From positions 16,226,017 to 16,290,016 of the forward strand of contig NC_084587.1 in assembly GCF_033807715.1 (NCBI RefSeq): a stretch of 64,000 nt of DNA, written 5' to 3'. Every line of letters starts with the position of its first letter. Within the stretch, counting starts at the first letter, position 1. This stretch comes from Cololabis saira (Eukaryota > Chordata > Actinopteri > Beloniformes > Belonidae). Below the pieces are notes generated by a model, which worked only from the letters and a program-made list of their open reading frames with translations, had not been told where the DNA came from and searched no databases. Positions 58,676 to 64,000 of the stretch are shown piece after piece. The translations under genes were made by a program, and so were the position numbers.

Positions 58676-59140
58676 ATGAAACTCAAATTTATATAGCACA
58701 TTTCAAGCAGAAATCTACCCAAAGTGCTTTACAGGGCAAAAATAAAACCCAATAAGGCCACAAATGTAGAGATAGGAAAAGTATATTATTAAAACGAGAA
58801 AAATGTGAATCCATTTGCAGATAGTATTAAAAGATTAATGATAATATAAATAAATGCCAAAATGTAAAGTACAGAAAAGACAAAAAAGAGCATATCAGAA
58901 CATACACACACACATGAAGATGTATTAGTTAGATATAACTTCTTAAAAAAAGTTTTAAACTTAGTCCTTATATCAGAGTATGTGTTTGGGTCATGTGACC
59001 AAACTAGGAACTGGTTCCACGAGAGATAACCTGAAAAGCTAAAAACTCTTTCTCCCTTTGACCTTGAAATTATGTGAAGCACTATTAAACCTGCACTGTA
59101 AGAAGAGTTCTTATTAGGTTATAGGGAACGAAAAGATCTT
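58676..59140 (-). mobile_element. LINE-like 3' tail, minus strand
   Basis: CTCAAATTTATATAGCACAT followed by CAAAGTGCTTTACAGGGC is the usual inverted end of fish LINE-related repeats. Diverged similarity continues to about 59350. Confidence 0.5.
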
Positions 59141-59565
59141 AAAAGGCAAGACAGATGAGGGTCATTAAGGACTCTATGTGATGAGATGGATTTAAAATTC
59201 TCTTTTTAATTTTATGAGGAGCCAGCGTGAAAAGGCTAACAATAGACATCTTTTCTCTCTTGATAGTTTCGATTGATACTCTGGTTTTAGTTGTCTAGTT
59301 TTTAAGAGAAAGATCTTCTGAGTTTGGTTCTATTATGCATATGAGAGAAGTTTTATCTAGAGTTTTGTTTTAATATGTGAATGAAAGGAAAATATAGGCA
59401 AAAATGAATGATTCTGTTGTAACTATAGTAACAAAAACTGCATCGTAACTATACAGTTAAATGAGATTGTTAGCAGGCAAAATAATTTGAAGTATTTAGA
59501 AAAATGACAAATCATTCAGGGTATTATGTCTCCAAGACAAGTCTATTACCTGTCAGTTAAGTAGT

Positions 59566-59818
59566 TTAAAGCAGCACAACGTAACTTTCAGCTTTTTTTG
59601 AGTTTGGCGGCTCCTTTGGACAAAAGCGGTAGTGCTTTACCAGTAGTGTGGAAGGGTTCCTACCATCCACCTCGAAGTTACATAGTGCCAGTGAAGGCGA
59701 TACAGACCCCCTCAGTTCATGACAGAGGTGTCATTAAACCTGTTGTAAGTTGATGTACTATCACAATGACTCTGGAAATATTATATTAAGGTGGAAAAGT
59801 TACATAGTGCTGCTTTAA
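59566..59818. mobile_element. TTAA-flanked palindromic miniature element
   Basis: The ends TTAAAGCAGCAC and GTGCTGCTTTAA are perfect inverted repeats that include TTAA, with further pairing (AACGTAACTTT; AAGTTACATAG). TTAA ends are typical of piggyBac or Kolobok; the family is inference. Confidence 0.7.
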
Positions 59819-59880
59819 TCAGACCATATAAGTTACTAGAGCCGGTGGTCATTGGTGAAACAATATGAAAGTATTTATAC

Positions 59881-60334
59881 TAGAGCTGGGTATCATCACT
59901 GACCTCCCGATACGATACGATTCCGATACACTAGGTCCCAAGACGATACGATTTCCGATAGGATACGATTCAATACGATATCGATATTCTGGTTACAATA
60001 AGGGAATAACATGATCCTTCCACGCGCCACGTCCGGCCAGAGAAGCCCCACCCTGCCTGGTGAAAAGAAGCAGCCCTCTCACTCCTCAAGTAAGGAGGAG
60101 ACTTGAGCTCAGTGCAGGGCCTCCCGGGGTTGGTAGATGGAGCAATGCCCAGGACTGACTTAGGTAGAAGCACTGGGTGATTAAAATGGGGGAAAAAAAT
60201 CGGGATTAAAAAAAAATGTATTTATTTATTTATTTTTTTTTTAAATCGATACTTGGATTTATGGATCGATAATCGTTCCTACACATGCATATCGATAAAA
60301 TATCGATTATATCGATATTTTTAACCCACCCCTA
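59881..60334. mobile_element. hAT-type element carrying a SINE
   Basis: The ends TAGAGCTGGGTA and ACCCACCCCTA, with the perfect 8-bp duplication ATTTATAC (59873-59880, 60335-60342). CGATA motifs fill both arms. A SINE-like copy related to 38934-39139 occupies about 60010-60235. Confidence 0.8.
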
Positions 60335-63300
60335 ATTTATACTATACTTACTGATGATCTGAAAGGAAGCGTTCAAAGGAAGAACAGGAATGATCCTTGT
60401 TCAGTACCCTGTGGAACACCATAATGCTGTGTGTGGAGGAAGTTATATTTGTGTGTAGAAACTGGGATCTACCAGTTCCCCACTTGGTTTGATGATATGT
60501 TCAATTCAGGGCAATACTGAGATCTACAGTTAAAGACACAACCATTGTCGCAGGTGTGAAAGGAGTGAATTATAATTATAGTTAACATAGTTTCAGTTTT
60601 TTGGGATACTCTAAATCAGTGTTTTCTCAATCCAAGTCCTCGAGGGCCATTGCCATGCATGTTTTAGATGTTTCTCTCTTCCAACACACCTGGTACAAGG
60701 TCGTGCCGGAGCGATTACATCGCCTAGCCAATTTATGACCATCTCTGTAATTCCCCAGAAGAGCTGAGGAGGTGGTTGTGGAGAGGGAGATCTTGGCTTC
60801 TTTGTTCAGGCTGCTGACCTTGCAACCTAAACTTAGATAAATGGAAGTTAATGATGGATGGGTGGCGTTGGAACACCTTAAATGTGCAGGGCAAGCAAGG
60901 GACCTCGAAGACCAACATTAGGGAACACTGCTTTTAATTTAAGCTGAAATTTAGTCAGTTGTTTAAACAATTATTCTGCAGGTGGGTGTTGTTTGATTCA
61001 AGACACCCTTTCCAATGGTATTAGGAATAAAAAGAAGATTAGATAGAAGTCTGTAGTTGGACAAAACCTTAAGATCGTCAACTGGCTTTTTAAGCGATGG
61101 TTTAATTACAGCTCACCTAAAGCCCTATTCCATGAACAGGTAATTGAGATAGATTGCTCCTATTGAGTACAGAGATGTTGATTAGGAGTAGAAAATCCTT
61201 GAACATTCAGTTTGGATTTGGTCGAGCAAACATATCAATATTTTAAAAGTCATGATTGTTGATGTTCACGCAGGCAGATCGGTAGGAGAGAAAGAAAGTA
61301 AATATGAGTCTTAATCAGGCCTTTCACCCATTACTAAAGTCAAGTATCAATTTGTTTTTAACATACCTTAACTTGGCCTCAGCACTGAATTGAAACCTGG
61401 GGTAATTCTTGTTTTTCTCTTTGAGATGTAATAAGTATGTAGCTCTAGCACTGAACACAGTTTATTTTTACAGGTTATAATACTGTCTTTGGAGGCAAAG
61501 AAGCACTCTTCATGTTTAAGGTATATTTCCTCTCGAGTCTTTTCAGTATTTTCTTTAAGGTGTATGAAGACTACACCTACCTACAGTCCACGTTTCCTCC
61601 TGCATAGAACAACAGTACTGATAATTCAACTTGGAGAGGCTGCAGCACTGTCAACTAGACATTTCACTTGTATAGGAGAACAAATTGCAACTTTGCCACA
61701 CAGATTATTTATATTGGGGATTTTAGGAAAGGATGTGATCAACAGTTTGTTGGATAAACTGGTATATTGATAATAGATTCTGCATTGTCCTTGATTGTAG
61801 CTGCAAGGCCAGCCAACAAATCAATGGAGCATATCCATTTGCACAATCACGATTGTAGAGATGATGATGATGATGAAAACAAATTAACTAGAGATTTCAT
61901 TCAGTGCATTCACTGGTATTTTTAGGTTATGAATGTTAAACTGTACCAACTATAAGAGGTCTTTAACTGTCCAGTGTCTATGAGGTGGCCAGTCTACCAT
62001 TGGTAAAAGGACATTTAACAAACAGTCAGGATCAGTGAAGTTGGAGTCTGACTGTGGCATATGGCTGCATAGCCTCAGTCACTCATGCATGGAAAGTAGG
62101 GCTGGCCTGAATACCGTTTTATGGGCTCCTGAGCTACAGTGGAAGATTAGAGATACTTCTTCAGTAACCTGTTCAGGATTACACTATCATCTGTAACACC
62201 ATCCCTTATCCCATACTCTTATTGCACTGTCTGCAGTCCATTTTATAAGAGTGCTGTAATCTGGAATAGAGTATAGTATATCACATTTTCTTTTTAACCA
62301 CTGAAAAAACCCCTGGCTGTTGTGCATGAGTTTGATTTTTATGACATAAATTTGTGTTTTTTTTCACACCGAGTACAGTGTTTGATGTGTGTTTAAAAAG
62401 CAACCCCTCTGCCTTTACCTTTGCAGTAATTTACCTTTCATGTGATTCCAGCAGCCCACAGTCTTTCCCTAACTTAGCACCCTCTCCAATCTTGTTCTCA
62501 GTTCCTTTTTAAAAATGTATTTTTTTCTCATTCGTATAGTATTATCATTATCTTCTTTTCTGTGATTTACAGAAGCCATATCTTTCAGCGGGAGCCCATG
62601 CCCATCTTTGTCTCGTACATTTTCTTCCCTAGTACCCCGCCATATATATTTGTCCTTCGTCTTGGATCGTACGTGTTATCTCTGTGTTCATTCACTTTGC
62701 TCTTGCTCTCGTCCCTCTTCTGCCCATGTTGACCCTCCCATTTGCTCAGTGTCGTTGTCAGTGCAGACCGATCGTTGTCTCACTACTTCATGGGCAGATT
62801 TTCCAAGAATACTGCAAAGAATACGCTCATCATTTATGCACGAGCAACCACACATGTACTCCCTCTTTCTTCAGATGTGTGTGTGTATACTAAGGTTTAC
62901 ATTCAGGGCATGCTGGTGTGTCGGATATGGTCTTAGCCTCGTTCTGCAATAAGCTCTAGAATTGCAACTCCCTTGACTCCCTTCTCTCTGGCAGGATCAT
63001 GACCCCACCTCCCAACCCTTCCCCATCAGTATGTGTCTACGTCTGCATGTGCATGCGCGTTTGTGAGGGGTTTAAGATCGGTGGCTGGAACGCAGTCAGA
63101 TCAAAGCACCGAGTGTGAGTTGGACGCTTCTTGTTACGCAGGCACGCATGTGCGCTGGTCCTGCAGGACCAATCACGGTCAACAGCTCTGGCTGCATTTC
63201 ATTAATGTCAGGGAATGAGAGGAGGCATTGGGGATACAGTAGGGAAGAAAAGGCTAGGAAACAGGGACAGAAAATCAGAGGGAAAATTGGAGGGTAGCAA

Positions 63301-64000
63301 GTCGGTACTTAGGCATTTTTGTCTTTGAGCATTCAGAACATTCCTTACAGCAGTTGGATATTTTCCCTGTCCCTTCATGCATGTGTCAGTATCCTGTCAC
63401 TTCTGCTCTGTCTGCTGTCTCTTGTCACTTTATATTTGCTTCTGCTGTGCTGTGTGTGCACAGTTCCGCTTGTGCATGTGTTTGTAATCCCTCATCTGTC
63501 TGTGACTGTCTTTAGATAAGTGTGTTGAATAAAAAAAATAAAAAATCTGTTCATCTCACTCTAAAAATATTGCATTGCACTAATGACAAGGGGCTAAGGG
63601 TGAAGAAATAGTGCTGCATTTCATTTAAAAAAAAATGCTAGTTTGATTTGATAGTTTGGAAAAGAGTAAACTATATTTCTCCTGATTTATTGATTTGTTT
63701 TTTTCACTTTTGTCAAAAAAAAAACAATAACCAACACCTTACACCCTTGAACATCTGACTGTGGAGTAGCCTGATAGATCAGATGATCCACAGGGCCTCC
63801 CCATCCAAGGGATGGCACCAGCGGTTTCTTATCAGACTGCTTTTGCACGCTGTTGGTTTGTGCTACGACCACTCAGAGCAACGAACAAGGTGACATATTC
63901 AGATCAACAATAGCGAGTCAACAGGAGAGTGAGTTGTGGAAATGAGTTTGATAGAGCAAGAGAGACAACCGTATAATAAAAATGAATTCCAACAACTGTT
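60335..64000. other. camk2 intron 2, to the window end
   Basis: A degraded Rex3-like tail lies at 60745-60880 (CCCCAGAAGAGCTGAGGAGG, GATGGATGG). 61060-61260 resembles a dispersed LINE-related repeat. No camk2 exon 3 and no other gene seen. Confidence 0.5.

Noticed and set aside
57772..64000. Further camk2 exons
   Set aside because: I looked for the DHQKLEREARICRLL exon on the plus strand and did not see it.

Overview
The window is nuclear DNA from a ray-finned fish, most likely a spiny-rayed teleost (inference). It has spliced vertebrate genes with GT/AG introns, two fish-type CXC chemokines, and dense fish transposon families: Rex/L2-like and RTE/Rex3-like LINE tails, hAT-type miniature elements, tRNA-derived SINEs and long microsatellites. 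There are no prokaryotic, CRISPR or viral genes.

Left part (about 1-20 kb): a minisatellite, then polr1e (+, 12 exons, 414 codons), facing fbxo10 (-, 10 coding exons, 977 codons). The two genes are convergent and their 3' ends lie within about 1 kb. All exon phases join without a break. Their introns hold several hAT-type elements with intact 8-bp target duplications, two LINE fragments and a palindromic mariner-like element. A CpG-rich stretch near 18.75-18.99 kb is the best candidate for the fbxo10 first exon and promoter.

Middle part (20-50 kb): mostly repeats, with a chemokine locus inside. One CXC chemokine is on the minus strand (26.2-27.3 kb). A cxcl8-like chemokine is on the plus strand (36.3-36.9 kb), with a TATA box, AP-1 and C/EBP-like sites and an AU-rich 3' UTR. 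A second promoter at 49.6 kb matches the cxcl8-like promoter site for site but has no recognisable chemokine exons. With another matching block (33.4 and 43.7 kb), this points to an old tandem duplication whose second gene was lost. Three copies of an unusual element made of two kinds of internal tandem subrepeats lie at 21.2, 28.9 and 45.3 kb. One of them carries a solo LTR.

Right part (50-64 kb): repeats, then a CpG-rich promoter and the first two coding exons of a CaM kinase II gene (camk2d-like, +). The rest of that gene lies beyond the window. Its introns hold further nested elements.

The genes belong to separate pathways: RNA polymerase I transcription (polr1e), SCF ubiquitin ligase (fbxo10), leukocyte recruitment (chemokines) and calcium signalling (camk2). 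No operon-like cooperation is expected. All family names come from recognising translated sequence by eye; no database was searched.
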